A DNA stretch of 64,000 nucleotides, from NCBI RefSeq assembly GCF_000452705.1, contig NZ_CP007014.1, forward strand, positions 620,001-684,000, given 5' to 3'. The stretch is from Pseudomonas syringae CC1557. GTDB taxonomy: Bacteria > Pseudomonadota > Gammaproteobacteria > Pseudomonadales > Pseudomonadaceae. Both the position numbers and the translations under genes were made by a program. Positions 1 through 22,339 of this stretch are shown here, piece by piece. Under the pieces are notes generated by a model. That model was not told the DNA's origin. It saw nothing but the letters and a program-made list of their open reading frames with translations, and made no database searches. The first letter of the stretch is position 1, and the number at the start of each line of letters is the position of its first letter.

Positions 1-2562
<2,562 letters not shown>

Positions 2563-2717
2563 ATAACACCCAAGCAATTTGTTCGAAAGGCCAGATTGCG
2601 GTGACTGTGGAGATGACACGAACCGAAGGTTTGCGTCACGAACGACACCTGAACGACTGACTATCACATACCTGATTTGCTGAAGCGCGCCGAAAGGCAC
2701 GACTCGGTACCCGAATT

Positions 2718-2833
2718 TCTTGACGACCATAGAACATTGGAACCACCTGATCCCATCCCGAACTCAGTAGTGAAACGATGTATCGCCGATGGTAGTGTGG
2801 GGTTTCCCCATGTGAGAGTAGGTCATCGTCAAG
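2718..2833 (+). rRNA. rrf: 5S ribosomal RNA
   Basis: About 116 bases with the 5S core GATCCCATCCCGAACTC and the conserved GATGGTAGTGTGGGGT. The ends CTTGACGA and TCGTCAAG pair as the terminal stem. It lies about 155 bases after the 23S 3' end, as the last gene of the rrn operon. Confidence 0.97.
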
Positions 2834-2843
2834 ATTAAATTCC

Positions 2844-2882
2844 AAAAACCCTCATCGCTTACGCGTTGAGGGTTTTTGTTTT
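2844..2882 (+). terminator. Intrinsic terminator of the rrn operon
   Basis: An 11-base stem, AAAAACCCTCA at 2844-2854 with TGAGGGTTTTT at 2867-2877, is followed by further T residues. It sits directly after 5S rRNA and before birA. Confidence 0.88.
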
Positions 2883-2966
2883 TATGGCGTGGAAAACATA
2901 TTTTCGTTTCTATGCATCATGCTTCTGCATGGCTATGATGCGTGCCTCATTGCCGGGCGACTCTAA

Positions 2967-3926
2967 ATGCTGACCTTGTTAAAGCTTCTTGCCGATGGTG
3001 CGTTTCATTCCGGACAGGTTCTGGGGGAGGTGCTCGGAGTAAGTCGTAGCGCTGTATGGAAGCAGCTTCAACAGCTTGAAGCTGAACTGGGGATTGAATT
3101 TCATAAGGTGCGCGGCCGTGGTTATCGGCTAGCGACACCTGTCTCTCTTTTAAGTCCTGATGCCATCACACAATCCGGGCTTCCTGCTGGCTGGTCCGTG
3201 CGCACTTATGACTCCATCGATTCCACCAATGCAGAGGCTGCACGCTTGATTGGCGACGGCCTGCCGATGCCGCTGCTGGTACTTGCCGAGCAGCAGACCT
3301 CAGGCAGAGGGCGGCGTGGCAGGAAATGGGTGAGCCCCTTTGCGGAAAACCTGTATTACAGCCTGGTGTTGCGCATTGATGGCGGAATGCGTCAGCTGGA
3401 AGGTCTCAGCTTGCTGGTGGGCCTTGCAGTGATGAATGTTCTGCGCGACCTCGGAGTATCGGATGCGGGCCTCAAATGGCCTAATGATGTGCTCGTCGGC
3501 AAGCAGAAGATTGCCGGTATTCTTCTGGAGCTTATCGGCGATCCGGCAGACGTATGCCATGTGATCATTGGTATAGGCGTGAACGTGAACATGAAGGCCT
3601 CCACTGAGGTGGATCAGTCATGGACATCCATTCGTCTCGAGACCGGCCGTCTTGCTGATCGCAACGATGTTGCGGCCCGTATAAGTGCCCGCCTTGACTC
3701 CCTCCTGACCTTACATCGTGAGAAAGGCTTCGCAGCCTTTCGTGAGGATTGGGAGCGTGGCCATCTATGGCAGGGTGCTGCCGTCACCTTGCTTTCCGGT
3801 GTCCAGACGGTCGAGGGTGTCGTTCTGGGGGTGGATGTGCTTGGTGCTCTGCGTCTGGAGGTCGGTGGTGTGGAAAAGAGTTTTAGCGGCGGTGAGCTTA
3901 GTCTGAGGTTGCGCGATGATTCTTGA
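2967..3926 (+). CDS. birA: Bifunctional biotin-protein ligase / biotin operon repressor BirA
   Basis: This 319-aa protein attaches biotin to the acceptor lysine of acetyl-CoA carboxylase carrier protein through biotinyl-AMP. With its N-terminal DNA-binding domain it probably also represses biotin genes. Residues 1-60 form a winged helix-turn-helix ([13 protein letters not shown]). The ligase domain follows, with the biotinyl-AMP loop GRGRRGRKW near residue 113 and the active-site stretch [17 protein letters not shown]. The C-terminal SH3-like domain is present. It overlaps coaX by 11 bases, so the two are co-transcribed. Confidence 0.96.
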   Translation: MLTLLKLLADGAFHSGQVLGEVLGVSRSAVWKQLQQLEAELGIEFHKVRGRGYRLATPVSLLSPDAITQSGLPAGWSVRTYDSIDSTNAEAARLIGDGLPMPLLVLAEQQTSGRGRRGRKWVSPFAENLYYSLVLRIDGGMRQLEGLSLLVGLAVMNVLRDLGVSDAGLKWPNDVLVGKQKIAGILLELIGDPADVCHVIIGIGVNVNMKASTEVDQSWTSIRLETGRLADRNDVAARISARLDSLLTLHREKGFAAFREDWERGHLWQGAAVTLLSGVQTVEGVVLGVDVLGALRLEVGGVEKSFSGGELSLRLRDDS

Positions 3927-4665
3927 ACTCGATTGTGGCAACAGCTTCATCAAATGGCGCGTCATGAGTATTAGCGACACTTCAGTGGTGAGCGGTGGTG
4001 TTGTGGACTCGGATGAGGCGCTGCTGGAGCAGCTGGGCAATTTGACCAGCGTAATGTTGACTGGCTGTCGGCTCGTGAGTGTCCGCAGTGCTGAAGAAAC
4101 CGATGAGTTGGTCTCTACGCTGACCAAGGCTCTGGCCATTTCTCCCGAGCGCGCTTTGCCTGCACGAGAGCTCGCGGGGGTCATCAATGGCTATGATGAT
4201 TATATGCGCCTTGGGCTGGACCGCTGGCTCGCCTTTGTGGGGGCTTATACCATCGCCCGTAATGCATGCCTGGTGATAGATCTTGGCACCGCAGTGACGT
4301 CGGATTTCGTCGATGCGCAAGGTCAGCATCTTGGTGGCTTCATTTGTCCTGGTATGCCGTTGATGCGTAGTGAGCTGCGAACCCATACACGGCGAATCAG
4401 ATATAACGACACAGAGGCTGAAAAGGCCCTTGTCCAGTTGGTGCCTGGTCGGGCTACGCCTGAGGCGGTTGAGCGCGGGTGCTCGCTGATGCTTCGCGGT
4501 TTTGTTCTGACCCAGATCGAAATAGCGCGCGGGTATTGGGGTGATGACTTTACTGTCTTCGTGACTGGAGGAGATGCTCCTCTGGTTGCAGATGTATTGC
4601 CTGGGGCTCGCGTTGTGCCTGATCTGATATTCGTTGGCCTGGCTCTCGCTTGCCCTTTGCGTTGA
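3916..4665 (+). CDS. coaX: Type III pantothenate kinase
   Basis: A 249-aa enzyme catalysing the first step of coenzyme A synthesis, ATP-dependent phosphorylation of pantothenate. Visible type III features are the N-terminal phosphate loop [11 protein letters not shown], the pantothenate-binding [11 protein letters not shown] segment, [12 protein letters not shown], and the [11 protein letters not shown] stretch. Type III enzymes belong to the acetate and sugar kinase fold, need a monovalent cation and resist CoA feedback. Its start lies inside the birA 3' end. The birA-coaX pairing is common in bacteria. Confidence 0.96.
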   Translation: MILELDCGNSFIKWRVMSISDTSVVSGGVVDSDEALLEQLGNLTSVMLTGCRLVSVRSAEETDELVSTLTKALAISPERALPARELAGVINGYDDYMRLGLDRWLAFVGAYTIARNACLVIDLGTAVTSDFVDAQGQHLGGFICPGMPLMRSELRTHTRRIRYNDTEAEKALVQLVPGRATPEAVERGCSLMLRGFVLTQIEIARGYWGDDFTVFVTGGDAPLVADVLPGARVVPDLIFVGLALACPLR

Positions 4666-4672
4666 GGTCTTT

Positions 4673-5101
4673 ATGCGTTGGTTATTTCTGTTGCTGTTGA
4701 TGCTGAACGGTTTTTACTACATCTGGCACCAGCAAGAGGCTCCGCTGAGGGCCAAGCAGGTCATGCCCTTATCGCTGACTCGAGCTCCGCAACAGGATAT
4801 CCGTCTGTTGAGCGAGTCCGACGCCGGGCGTGTGTCACAAGAAGTCGATACCAATTGCCTGTACGTCGGCGGTTTGACCCGTCAGGAAGATGTCCGGCTG
4901 GTCGAGCAAAGATTGAACAGTCTTGATATTCAGTCGAAATTTCAGACGCTGCAGGCTAACGGGGTGACGGCATACTGGCTAAGAATAGCCCCTGAAAGCC
5001 GGCGCCTTGTGGAACCCGGTCTTATTGCTCAAATGAGCCAGGATTTTCCGCAATTAAAAAATCAAATAATGTCATGCGAAGGCATTGCAACTGGTCAGTA
5101 G
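4673..5101 (+). CDS. SPOR-like single-pass membrane protein
   Basis: A 142-aa protein. The ATG at 4673 is chosen over an in-frame TTG at 4634 because GAGG stands just upstream and because it gives a clean N-terminal membrane anchor (RWLFLLLLMLNGFYYIW, residues 2-18). The rest is periplasmic. Residues about 60-135 (CLYVGGLTRQEDVRLVEQRL, then a KFQTLQANGVTAYWLRI strand) look like a divergent SPOR domain, a fold that binds denuded septal peptidoglycan. It follows coaX by 7 bases and ends the birA-coaX operon. Function is unproven. Confidence 0.8.
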   Translation: MRWLFLLLLMLNGFYYIWHQQEAPLRAKQVMPLSLTRAPQQDIRLLSESDAGRVSQEVDTNCLYVGGLTRQEDVRLVEQRLNSLDIQSKFQTLQANGVTAYWLRIAPESRRLVEPGLIAQMSQDFPQLKNQIMSCEGIATGQ

Positions 5102-5201
5102 TTTACATAGAATGGCGCCCGCTTCGCAGCGAGCTGAAAATCTCGCGAACGTAGCGAAAGTTGTCAACGCATGTAACCTCAGGTTTTTAATGAGAAAAAG
5201 G

Positions 5202-5230
5202 TTGACAGAAGGGTAGCATGAGTTGAGAAT
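5202..5230 (+). promoter_or_regulatory. Sigma-70 promoter of the tRNA-Tyr/Gly/Thr operon
   Basis: A perfect -35 TTGACA (5202-5207) and -10 GAGAAT (5225-5230) are separated by 17 bases. Transcription would start near 5237, a few bases before the tRNA-Tyr 5' end, typical of a strong stable-RNA promoter with a short leader. Confidence 0.78.
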
Positions 5231-5243
5231 GCTGCCTCGCTTA

Positions 5244-5328
<85 letters not shown>

Positions 5329-5352
5329 GATTTAGCGCAAGCTGCAAATTGC

Positions 5353-5426
<74 letters not shown>

Positions 5427-5452
5427 AGCTTGCAGCTTATGCATTGTGTTTT

Positions 5453-5528
5453 GCTCTTGTAGCTCAGTTGGTAGAGCACACCCTTGGTAAGGGTGAGGTC
5501 AGCGGTTCAAATCCGCTCAAGAGCTCCA
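5453..5528 (+). tRNA. tRNA-Thr (anticodon GGT)
   Basis: 76 bases with acceptor stem GCTCTTG/CAAGAGC, anticodon GGT at 5486-5488, T loop GGTTCAAATCC and encoded CCA. In many pseudomonads tufB follows; here a terminator does. Confidence 0.97.
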
Positions 5529-5533
5529 TTGCT

Positions 5534-5566
5534 AAAGGCAGATATGAAAATATCTGCCTTTGTTTT
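5534..5566 (+). terminator. Intrinsic terminator after tRNA-Thr
   Basis: A perfect 11-base stem, AAAGGCAGATA (5534-5544) with TATCTGCCTTT (5551-5561), is followed by GTTTT. It ends the Tyr-Gly-Thr transcript where tufB would otherwise be read through. Confidence 0.85.
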
Positions 5567-5645
5567 AGGTGGGTCGGCTGTACTTGATCCGCTTGATGTC
5601 TTGTTCGGACCCTGCTTTTGGGGTGGGGATGTTCTGAATAAGGTG

Positions 5646-5674
5646 TTGAAAAACTCTCGTCAGGTCCGCATAAT
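5646..5674 (+). promoter_or_regulatory. Sigma-70 promoter of tRNA-Trp-secE-nusG
   Basis: -35 TTGAAA (5646-5651), a 17-base spacer and -10 CATAAT (5669-5674). The start would fall near 5681, about 15 bases before the tRNA-Trp 5' end. Confidence 0.75.
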
Positions 5675-5695
5675 GGTCGGCCTGATTTTGCTTTT

Positions 5696-5771
5696 AGGTC
5701 AGTAGCTCAATTGGCAGAGCGACGGTCTCCAAAACCGTAGGTTGGGGGTTCGATTCCCTCCTGACCTGCCA
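5696..5771 (+). tRNA. tRNA-Trp (anticodon CCA)
   Basis: 76 bases with acceptor stem AGGTCAG/CTGACCT, anticodon CCA at 5729-5731, T loop GGTTCGATTCC and encoded terminal CCA. It is probably co-transcribed with secE, which starts 46 bases later. Confidence 0.97.
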
Positions 5772-5817
5772 GATTTCCTAGATGTAATCTGGCTTTCTTT
5801 TCACAGGATCTCCGTAG

Positions 5818-6186
5818 ATGAATCCCAAGGCTGAAGCATCAGACTCTCGCTTTGATTTGCTGAAATGGCTTCTGGTAGTCGTTTTGGTTGTCGTGGGTGT
5901 TGTCGGTAATCAGTATTATTCTGCTGAGCCGATCCTGTACCGTGTTCTCGCTCTCCTTGTTATCGCTGCTGTCGCCGCTTTTGTAGCGCTGCAGACTGGC
6001 AAAGGTAAAGCTTTTTTCGTTTTGGCGAAAGAAGCGCGCGCTGAGATTCGTAAAGTCGTTTGGCCTACTCGCCAAGAAACCACTCAAACCACTCTGATTG
6101 TCGTGGCGGTTGTGTTGGTTATGGCGTTGCTGTTGTGGGGGCTAGATTCCCTGCTCGGCTGGCTTGTTTCCTTGATAGTTGGCTAA
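5818..6186 (+). CDS. secE: Preprotein translocase subunit SecE
   Basis: A 122-aa membrane clamp of the SecYEG channel. Three membrane segments are visible (about residues 18-36, 41-60 and 93-117), the long proteobacterial form. The conserved amphipathic stretch before the last segment, EARAEIRKVVWPTRQET, packs against SecY. It lies 9 bases upstream of nusG, as in most proteobacteria. Confidence 0.97.
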   Translation: MNPKAEASDSRFDLLKWLLVVVLVVVGVVGNQYYSAEPILYRVLALLVIAAVAAFVALQTGKGKAFFVLAKEARAEIRKVVWPTRQETTQTTLIVVAVVLVMALLLWGLDSLLGWLVSLIVG

Positions 6187-6195
6187 GGGTGTCCC

Positions 6196-6729
6196 GTGGC
6201 TAAGCGTTGGTACGTAGTGCATGCTTACTCGGGTTACGAGAAGCATGTCATGCGCTCGTTGGTCGAGCGTGTGAAGCTGGCAGGCATGGAAGATGGCTTC
6301 GGCGAAATTCTGGTTCCCACTGAAGAAGTGGTTGAAATGCGTAATGGCCAGAAGCGCAAAAGCGAACGTAAATTCTTCCCTGGTTATGTGCTTGTTCAGA
6401 TGGACATGAATGAGGGTACTTGGCACTTGGTCAAGGATACCCCGCGTGTCATGGGCTTTATTGGCGGTACTGCTGATAAGCCAGCTCCGATCACTGACAA
6501 GGAAGCAGAAGCCATTCTGCGCCGTGTTGCTGACGGTAGCGATAAGCCGAAGCCAAAAACACTGTTCGAGCCGGGTGAGGTTGTTCGTGTCACCGACGGT
6601 CCGTTCGCTGATTTTAACGGCACGGTCGAAGAAGTTAACTACGAAAAGAGCCGTATCCAGGTGGCGGTGCTCATTTTCGGACGCTCTACTCCGGTAGAGC
6701 TAGAGTTCAGCCAGGTCGAAAAGGCATAG
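6196..6729 (+). CDS. nusG: Transcription termination/antitermination factor NusG
   Basis: A 177-aa protein with a GTG start ([15 protein letters not shown]). The N-terminal NGN domain binds the RNA polymerase clamp. The C-terminal KOW domain ([20 protein letters not shown]) contacts Rho or ribosomal protein S10. It acts in processivity, Rho-dependent termination and transcription-translation coupling. It is the second gene of the secE operon, followed by a terminator. Confidence 0.98.
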   Translation: MAKRWYVVHAYSGYEKHVMRSLVERVKLAGMEDGFGEILVPTEEVVEMRNGQKRKSERKFFPGYVLVQMDMNEGTWHLVKDTPRVMGFIGGTADKPAPITDKEAEAILRRVADGSDKPKPKTLFEPGEVVRVTDGPFADFNGTVEEVNYEKSRIQVAVLIFGRSTPVELEFSQVEKA

Positions 6730-6747
6730 TTGAGCTGCAATCCCATA

Positions 6748-6776
6748 CCCCGCAGCCTAAGGCTGTGGGGTTTTTT
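6748..6776 (+). terminator. Intrinsic terminator after nusG
   Basis: A 10-base stem, CCCCGCAGCC (6748-6757) with GGCTGTGGGG (6761-6770) and one G-U pair, has a TAA loop and a T6 tail. It separates secE-nusG from the L11 operon. Confidence 0.9.
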
Positions 6777-6847
6777 CGTCACTGGGATATACGCGTAAGT
6801 AACCGGGGAGCCTTTATTGGCGCTTGAACCCGTAATTGGAGTGCCTC

Positions 6848-7279
6848 ATGGCCAAGAAGATAACCGCATACATCAAGCTGCAAGTGAAAGCCGCTCAGGC
6901 TAACCCTAGCCCGCCAGTTGGTCCTGCTCTGGGTCAGCACGGTGTGAACATCATGGAATTCTGCAAAGCGTTCAACGCCCGTACTCAGGGTATTGAGCCA
7001 GGCTTGCCGACTCCAGTGATCATCACTGTATACAGCGACCGTAGCTTCACCTTCGAAACAAAAAGTACCCCTGCATCGGTTCTGCTGAAGAAAGCTGCAG
7101 GCTTGACCAGCGGCTCGGCTCGCCCGAACACCGTTAAAGTTGGCACCGTGACTCGTGCTCAGCTGGAAGATATCGCTAAAGCAAAAAATGCGGATCTGAC
7201 TGCTGCTGACATGGAAGCGGCCGTGCGTACCATCGCCGGTTCCGCTCGTAGCATGGGCCTTAACGTGGAGGGTGTGTAA
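6848..7279 (+). CDS. rplK: 50S ribosomal protein L11
   Basis: A 143-aa protein of the GTPase-associated centre. It binds 23S rRNA helices 43/44 and supports factor-dependent GTP hydrolysis and RelA activation. The start is the ATG giving [12 protein letters not shown]; an upstream in-frame ATG at 6836 would add four residues unlike the family. The N-terminal proline-rich [20 protein letters not shown] is intact. Its TAA overlaps the rplA ATG by one base, coupling L11 and L1 synthesis. Confidence 0.98.
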
Positions 7280-7974
7280 TGGCTAAGCTGACCAAGCGTC
7301 AAAAGGCAATCGCCAGCAAAATCGAAGCTGGCAAGTCCTACAACTTTGTAGACGCTGCTGCTCTGCTGGCTGAACTGTCGACTGTCAAGTTCAGTGAGTC
7401 TGTAGACGTTGCTGTCAATCTGGGTGTTGATCCTCGTAAATCCGACCAGGTTGTTCGTAGCGCTACCGTATTGCCGCACGGCACCGGTAAAACTGTACGC
7501 GTTGCAGTTTTCACTCAGGGCCCTGCTGCTGAAGCTGCTCTGGCTGCTGGCGCTGATCGCGTTGGTATGGACGATCTGGCTGCTGAAATGAAAGCAGGCG
7601 ATCTGAACTATGACGTCGTTATCGCTTCTCCTGATGCGATGCGTGTTGTAGGTCAGTTGGGTCAGATTCTCGGTCCTCGTGGTCTGATGCCTAACCCTAA
7701 AGTCGGCACTGTTACTCCTGACGTGGCTAACGCTGTCAAGAATGCCAAGGCTGGTCAGGTTCGTTATCGCACCGACAAAAACGGCATCATCCACACGTCC
7801 GTTGGCAAGGTCGGCTTCGACGCCGTCAAGCTGAAGGAAAACGTTGAAGCCCTGATCGCTGATCTGAAGCGTATCAAGCCAGCTTCCTCGAAAGGTATTT
7901 ACGTCAAGCGCATCACCCTGAGCACCACCATGGGTCCGGGCCTGGTCATCGACCAGGGTTCGCTGGAAGCGTAA
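7279..7974 (+). CDS. rplA: 50S ribosomal protein L1
   Basis: A 231-aa protein of the L1 stalk, which helps release deacylated tRNA from the E site. The L1 signature [15 protein letters not shown] is present. In enterobacteria L1 represses its own operon by binding the L11 leader mRNA, and the one-base overlap with rplK fits such coupling. Confidence 0.98.
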   Translation: MAKLTKRQKAIASKIEAGKSYNFVDAAALLAELSTVKFSESVDVAVNLGVDPRKSDQVVRSATVLPHGTGKTVRVAVFTQGPAAEAALAAGADRVGMDDLAAEMKAGDLNYDVVIASPDAMRVVGQLGQILGPRGLMPNPKVGTVTPDVANAVKNAKAGQVRYRTDKNGIIHTSVGKVGFDAVKLKENVEALIADLKRIKPASSKGIYVKRITLSTTMGPGLVIDQGSLEA

Positions 7975-8039
7975 GACAAAGCGGCATGGTTTTCCGTGCT
8001 GTTTGAAAGATTGGGGTCCCTGCATGGCGGGGGCTATCC

Positions 8040-8165
8040 AAGACCGTAGGCGACGCAAGTCTTAAACCACAAGCCTACGCAGATGGTGCTCCCGGTTCCT
8101 TACCGAATCAGACACCAAAACGACATCTGGCTTCGGTCGGATGAAACGGTAACAAGCAGGAGTTA
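8040..8165 (+). promoter_or_regulatory. L10 leader of the rplJ-rplL mRNA
   Basis: The 196-base gap between rplA and rplJ contains a structured leader. CGTAGGC near 8044 pairs with GCCTACG near 8072, with unpaired AAGTCTTAAACCACAA between, and further stems lie before the rplJ GTG. In known gammaproteobacteria this region binds the L10-L7/L12 complex and represses translation. The boundary is approximate and no covariance was checked. Confidence 0.65.
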
Positions 8166-8170
8166 AACCC

Positions 8171-8671
8171 GTGGCAATTAAACTCGAAGACAAGAAGGCC
8201 ATCGTCGCTGAAGTCAACGAGGCTGCCAAAGCTGGTCTGTCCGCTGTCGTGGCTGATGCCCGTGGTGTGACGGTTAGCGCTATGACCGGACTCCGTAAAG
8301 AGGCTCGTGAAGCTGGTGTTTACGTACGTGTTGTACGTAACACTCTGCTCAAGCGCGCTGTTGCTGACACTGAATTCAGTGTTCTCAACGACGTGTTCAC
8401 CGGCCCGACCTTGATCGCGTTCTCCAACGAACATCCTGGCGCTGCTGCCCGTTTGTTCAAGGAATTCTCGAAAGGTCAGGACAAGTTCGAGATCAAGGCA
8501 GCTGCGTTCGAGGGCAAGTTCCTCGCAGCTAATCAGATCGATGTACTGGCAAGCCTGCCGACCCGTAACGAAGCAATTTCTCAGCTGATGAGCGTGATTC
8601 AAGGCGCTACCAGCAAGTTGGCTCGTACTCTGGCGGCTGTTCGCGACCAAAAAGAAGCAGCTGCGGCCTAA
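8171..8671 (+). CDS. rplJ: 50S ribosomal protein L10
   Basis: A 166-aa protein, GTG start ([15 protein letters not shown]) preceded by CAGGAG. It anchors L7/L12 dimers on the L11 rRNA region and acts as the autogenous repressor of its operon. The N-terminal globular domain carries [10 protein letters not shown]. The C-terminal alanine-rich helix binds L7/L12 dimers. Confidence 0.98.
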   Translation: MAIKLEDKKAIVAEVNEAAKAGLSAVVADARGVTVSAMTGLRKEAREAGVYVRVVRNTLLKRAVADTEFSVLNDVFTGPTLIAFSNEHPGAAARLFKEFSKGQDKFEIKAAAFEGKFLAANQIDVLASLPTRNEAISQLMSVIQGATSKLARTLAAVRDQKEAAAA

Positions 8672-8750
8672 GGCTGAGTCAGATCTTTTCGCGTATTTTT
8701 GTTTATTTTGATGGTCGCGTAGGCCGTCCCCCAATTCAGGAATTTGAGTC

Positions 8751-9116
8751 ATGTCCATCTCTCAAGACGATATCCTTAACGCCGTAGCTGAAATGTCCGT
8801 TCTGCAAGTTGTAGAGCTGATCAAGGCTTTCGAAGAGAAGTTCGGCGTTACTGCTGCTGCTGGCTCTGCTGGCCCAGCTGTTGCTGCAGCTGTTGTTGAA
8901 GAACAAACTGAATTCAACGTCATGCTGCTGGAAGCTGGCGAGAAGAAAGTTAACGTGATCAAGGCTGTACGTGAGCTGACCGGTCTGGGCCTGAAAGAAG
9001 CCAAGGCAGTCGTTGACGGCGCGCCAGGCATCGTTCTGGAAGCTGTTGCCAAAGACGCAGCTGACAAAGCAAAAGCTACCCTGGAAGAAGCAGGCGCTAA
9101 AGTCGAGCTGAAATAA
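8751..9116 (+). CDS. rplL: 50S ribosomal protein L7/L12
   Basis: A 121-aa stalk protein that recruits translation GTPases. The N-terminal dimerisation helix (residues 1-33), an alanine-rich hinge ([17 protein letters not shown]) and the C-terminal factor-binding domain ([20 protein letters not shown]) are all present. It follows rplJ by 79 bases and precedes an attenuator before rpoB, in line with its higher copy number. Confidence 0.98.
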   Translation: MSISQDDILNAVAEMSVLQVVELIKAFEEKFGVTAAAGSAGPAVAAAVVEEQTEFNVMLLEAGEKKVNVIKAVRELTGLGLKEAKAVVDGAPGIVLEAVAKDAADKAKATLEEAGAKVELK

Positions 9117-9162
9117 GCATCGACTTTGAGTGTCCAGCCCACGCGTTGAGCGAAAGGCTGAT

Positions 9163-9191
9163 GGCTGGTGGCTTTTGCCACCGGCCTTTTT
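9163..9191 (+). terminator. Attenuator hairpin between rplL and rpoB
   Basis: A 10-base stem, GGCTGGTGGC (9163-9172) with GCCACCGGCC (9177-9186), has a TTTT loop and a T5 tail. As rpoBC must be expressed from upstream, it probably terminates only part of the transcripts, as in E. coli. Confidence 0.8.
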
Positions 9192-9337
9192 CCGTTATAG
9201 ATGATTGGCGCTGTCAACGTCTGTAACGTGCGGTATCCACCGATGGCGGTGGCGCAAACCAAGGGGTTTGCAAGATTTTCTGGCTGCTTCCGTCGGGAGG
9301 GAGCCAAACAAGCAGGTGACCAAGCTGGGGAACGCTG

Positions 9338-13411
<4,074 letters not shown>

Positions 13412-13475
13412 CACGTGACGCGAATCGGGGGCAGGGCGGTCATGCCTGCTCCCTGCTCCGCCAGGAGGAAAAGCC

Positions 13476-17675
<4,200 letters not shown>

Positions 17676-17679
17676 GACC

Positions 17680-17755
17680 AAAGCCTCGGCATTTTCATTC
17701 GGCAGACAGCACATTTAGTGCTGTTTGCCAGACGAAGCGGCCGGGGCTTTGTCTT
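17680..17755 (+). terminator. Nested hairpin terminator after rpoC
   Basis: An outer stem pairs AAAGCCTCGGC (17680-17690) with GCCGGGGCTTT (ending 17750). Inside it lies a 12-base hairpin, GGCAGACAGCAC (17701-17712) with GTGCTGTTTGCC (17718-17729). Only a weak T tract follows, so termination strength is uncertain. Confidence 0.65.
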
Positions 17756-17782
17756 GACTGGGGGCGGGATCCTCTTTAGACT
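17754..17782 (+). promoter_or_regulatory. Sigma-70 promoter of the str operon
   Basis: -35 TTGACT (17754-17759), a 17-base spacer and -10 TAGACT (17777-17782) lie about 90 bases before rpsL. The promoter abuts the rpoC hairpin. Confidence 0.75.
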
Positions 17783-17872
17783 CTTGTACCCCTAAATTTG
17801 GCGGGGCCTATGCCCTGTCATTTGCTTTTCTTGTAAGACAATAGCGTCGCAAGACAACAGTGGAGCTAGTAG

Positions 17873-18244
17873 ATGGCAACTATCAACCAGCTGGTACGTC
17901 AGCCGCGTAAGCGTATCGTCGAGAAATCCGACGTGCCTGCGCTGCAGAACTGCCCGCAACGTCGCGGTGTGTGCACTCGTGTGTATACCACCACGCCGAA
18001 AAAACCTAACTCGGCATTGCGTAAAGTCTGCCGTGTGCGCCTGACCAACGGTTTCGAGGTTTCCTCGTACATCGGTGGTGAAGGTCACAACCTGCAAGAA
18101 CACAGCGTGGTACTGATCCGTGGCGGTCGTGTAAAAGACTTGCCAGGTGTTCGTTATCACACCGTTCGTGGTTCTCTGGATACTTCCGGCGTTAAAGGCC
18201 GTAACCAGGGTCGCTCGAAATACGGTACCAAGAAGCCTAAGTAG
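17873..18244 (+). CDS. rpsL: 30S ribosomal protein S12
   Basis: A 123-aa decoding-centre protein. The streptomycin-sensitive loop reads [14 protein letters not shown] with Lys43 unchanged, and the second loop [13 protein letters not shown] is also wild type, so no classical resistance change is seen. It is the first gene of the str operon rpsL-rpsG-fusA-tuf. Confidence 0.99.
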   Translation: MATINQLVRQPRKRIVEKSDVPALQNCPQRRGVCTRVYTTTPKKPNSALRKVCRVRLTNGFEVSSYIGGEGHNLQEHSVVLIRGGRVKDLPGVRYHTVRGSLDTSGVKGRNQGRSKYGTKKPK

Positions 18245-18345
18245 TCTTTGGCTTCTGTTTGAAATTGCAGATTTCTATTTTTCTGAGTCGATAAGAGTAA
18301 GGTCGGGCGCATCCTTAGCTGGATGGTGGTCCCGAGCTAACCTGA

Positions 18346-18837
<492 letters not shown>

Positions 18838-18867
18838 TTTCAGCGTCACTAATTTTGCGAGGGCTTT

Positions 18868-20973
18868 ATGGCTCGTACTACTCCGATTGGCCGCTACCGT
18901 AACATTGGTATCGTCGCTCACGTGGATGCTGGTAAAACCACCACCACCGAGCGCGTCCTTTTTTACACCGGCAAAAGCCACAAAATGGGCGAGGTGCATG
19001 ATGGCGCCGCGACCACGGACTGGATGGTTCAGGAGCAGGAGCGTGGTATTACCATTACTTCTGCTGCTATTACTGCCTTCTGGCAGGGTTCCGAGAAGCA
19101 GCACAAAGACCAATACCGTTTCAACGTTATTGACACCCCGGGTCACGTAGACTTCACCATTGAAGTTGAGCGTTCCCTGCGTGTGCTCGACGGCGCGGTC
19201 GTTGTGTTCTGTGGTACTTCTGGCGTAGAGCCTCAGTCCGAAACCGTATGGCGTCAAGCCAACAAGTACGGTGTTCCACGTATCGTTTACGTGAACAAGA
19301 TGGACCGTGCCGGCGCTAACTTTCTGCGCGTAATTGCTCAGATCAAGCAGCGTCTGGGTCACACTCCGGTGCCGATTCAGTTGGCTATCGGTGCTGAAGA
19401 CAACTTCCAGGGTCAGATCGACCTGATGTCCATGGAAGCTGTCTACTGGAATGATGCCGACAAAGGTATGGTTCCAGTTCGCAAGCCTATCCCTGCTGAA
19501 TTGCAGGAACTGGCTGACGAGTGGCGCGGCAACATGGTTGAGGCTGCGGCTGAAGCCAACGAAGAACTGATGAACAAATACCTTGAGGGTGAAGAACTCA
19601 CCAACGAGGAAATCAAGGCTGCTCTGCGTCAGCGTACTATCGCTGGTGAGATCGTTCTTGCTGTTTGCGGTTCTTCCTTCAAGAACAAGGGTGTTCCCCT
19701 GGTTCTCGACGCCGTGATCGACTACCTGCCGGCTCCAATCGACATTCCTGCTATCAAGGGTTCCGACCCTGATAACGAGGAAATTCAAATGGAGCGTCAT
19801 GCAGACGACAACGAGCCGTTCTCGGCTCTGGCGTTCAAGATCGCTACCGACCCATTCGTGGGTACCTTGACGTTCGTCCGTGTGTACTCGGGCGTGTTGG
19901 CATCCGGCGACGGCGTGATCAACTCGGTCAAGGGCAAGAAAGAGCGCGTGGGCCGTATGGTGCAAATGCACGCAAACGCTCGCGAAGAGATCAAGGAAGT
20001 ACGCGCTGGTGACATCGCGGCCCTGATCGGCATGAAGGACGTCACCACTGGTGAAACCTTGTGCAACGCTGATAAGCCAATCATCCTGGTTCGCATGGAC
20101 TTCCCGGAGCCGGTTATTTCGGTTGCCGTTGAGCCAAAGACCAAGGATGACCAGGAAAAAATGGGTATCGCACTGGGCAAGCTTGCTCAGGAAGACCCTT
20201 CTTTCCGCGTCAAGACTGATGAAGAGACTGGTCAAACGATCATCTCTGGCATGGGCGAGCTTCACCTGGACATCCTGGTTGACCGGATGCGCCGTGAGTT
20301 CAACGTCGAAGCCAACATCGGCAAGCCTCAGGTTTCCTATCGTGAGCGCATCACGAAGAATTGTGAAATCGAAGGCAAGTTCGTTCGTCAATCCGGCGGT
20401 CGTGGCCAGTTTGGTCATTGCTGGATCCGTTTTGCACCTGCTGACGAAGGTCAGGAAGGTCTGCAATTCGTAAACGAAGTGGTAGGTGGTGTTGTTCCCA
20501 AGGAATACATCCCGGCTATCCAGAAGGGTATCGAAGAGCAGATGAAGAACGGCGTTGTTGCCGGTTATCCGCTGATCGGCCTGAAGGCTACCGTGTTTGA
20601 TGGTTCCTACCATGACGTCGACTCGAACGAGATGGCGTTTAAGGTGGCTGCTTCCATGGCGACCAAGCAACTGGCCCAGAAGGGCGGTGGTGAGTTGCTC
20701 GAGCCGATCATGGCGGTAGAGGTTGTTACGCCTGAAGACTATATGGGTGACGTGATGGGCGACCTTAACCGTCGTCGCGGCATGATTCTGGGTATGGAAG
20801 ATACGGTTTCCGGCAAGGTAATTCGTGCCGAGGTTCCGTTGGGTGAGATGTTCGGTTATGCGACCGACGTCCGCTCCATGTCTCAGGGTCGCGCAAGCTA
20901 CTCTATGGAATTCAAAAAATACAATACAGCTCCGTCGCACATCGTCGAAACTGTAACCAAAAAACAAGGCTGA
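18868..20973 (+). CDS. fusA: Elongation factor G
   Basis: A 701-aa translational GTPase driving translocation, and ribosome recycling together with RRF. The G motifs are [12 protein letters not shown] (G1), DTPGHVDF (G3) and NKMD (G4). Domains II to V follow at normal length. It lies 30 bases after rpsG and 31 bases before tuf. Confidence 0.99.
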   Translation: MARTTPIGRYRNIGIVAHVDAGKTTTTERVLFYTGKSHKMGEVHDGAATTDWMVQEQERGITITSAAITAFWQGSEKQHKDQYRFNVIDTPGHVDFTIEVERSLRVLDGAVVVFCGTSGVEPQSETVWRQANKYGVPRIVYVNKMDRAGANFLRVIAQIKQRLGHTPVPIQLAIGAEDNFQGQIDLMSMEAVYWNDADKGMVPVRKPIPAELQELADEWRGNMVEAAAEANEELMNKYLEGEELTNEEIKAALRQRTIAGEIVLAVCGSSFKNKGVPLVLDAVIDYLPAPIDIPAIKGSDPDNEEIQMERHADDNEPFSALAFKIATDPFVGTLTFVRVYSGVLASGDGVINSVKGKKERVGRMVQMHANAREEIKEVRAGDIAALIGMKDVTTGETLCNADKPIILVRMDFPEPVISVAVEPKTKDDQEKMGIALGKLAQEDPSFRVKTDEETGQTIISGMGELHLDILVDRMRREFNVEANIGKPQVSYRERITKNCEIEGKFVRQSGGRGQFGHCWIRFAPADEGQEGLQFVNEVVGGVVPKEYIPAIQKGIEEQMKNGVVAGYPLIGLKATVFDGSYHDVDSNEMAFKVAASMATKQLAQKGGGELLEPIMAVEVVTPEDYMGDVMGDLNRRRGMILGMEDTVSGKVIRAEVPLGEMFGYATDVRSMSQGRASYSMEFKKYNTAPSHIVETVTKKQG

Positions 20974-21004
20974 TTCAGCGCCTTTAGGCTAGGAGTTATT
21001 TGTC

Positions 21005-22198
<1,194 letters not shown>

Positions 22199-22215
22199 GC
22201 GTTGATTCCCAAAAA

Positions 22216-22242
22216 GAGCCCCCGCATTGCGGGGGCTTTTTT
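22216..22242 (+). terminator. Intrinsic terminator after tuf
   Basis: A perfect 9-base stem, AGCCCCCGC (22217-22225) with GCGGGGGCT (22229-22237), has an ATT loop and a T6 tail. It ends the str operon. Confidence 0.95.
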
Positions 22243-22248
22243 ATTGGG

Positions 22249-22277
22249 TTGACACCTTGTTAGCACGTCTATAGAAT
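22249..22277 (+). promoter_or_regulatory. Sigma-70 promoter of the S10 operon
   Basis: A perfect -35 TTGACA (22249-22254), 17 bases, then -10 TAGAAT (22272-22277). It starts only a few bases after the tuf terminator and drives rpsJ and the genes behind it. Confidence 0.85.
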
Positions 22278-22339
22278 TGCGCCTCCTTTTAACGGGCGTA
22301 TTGCGCTCGGTGGGAACAGCAATCTGGAGTCTGAATCCA

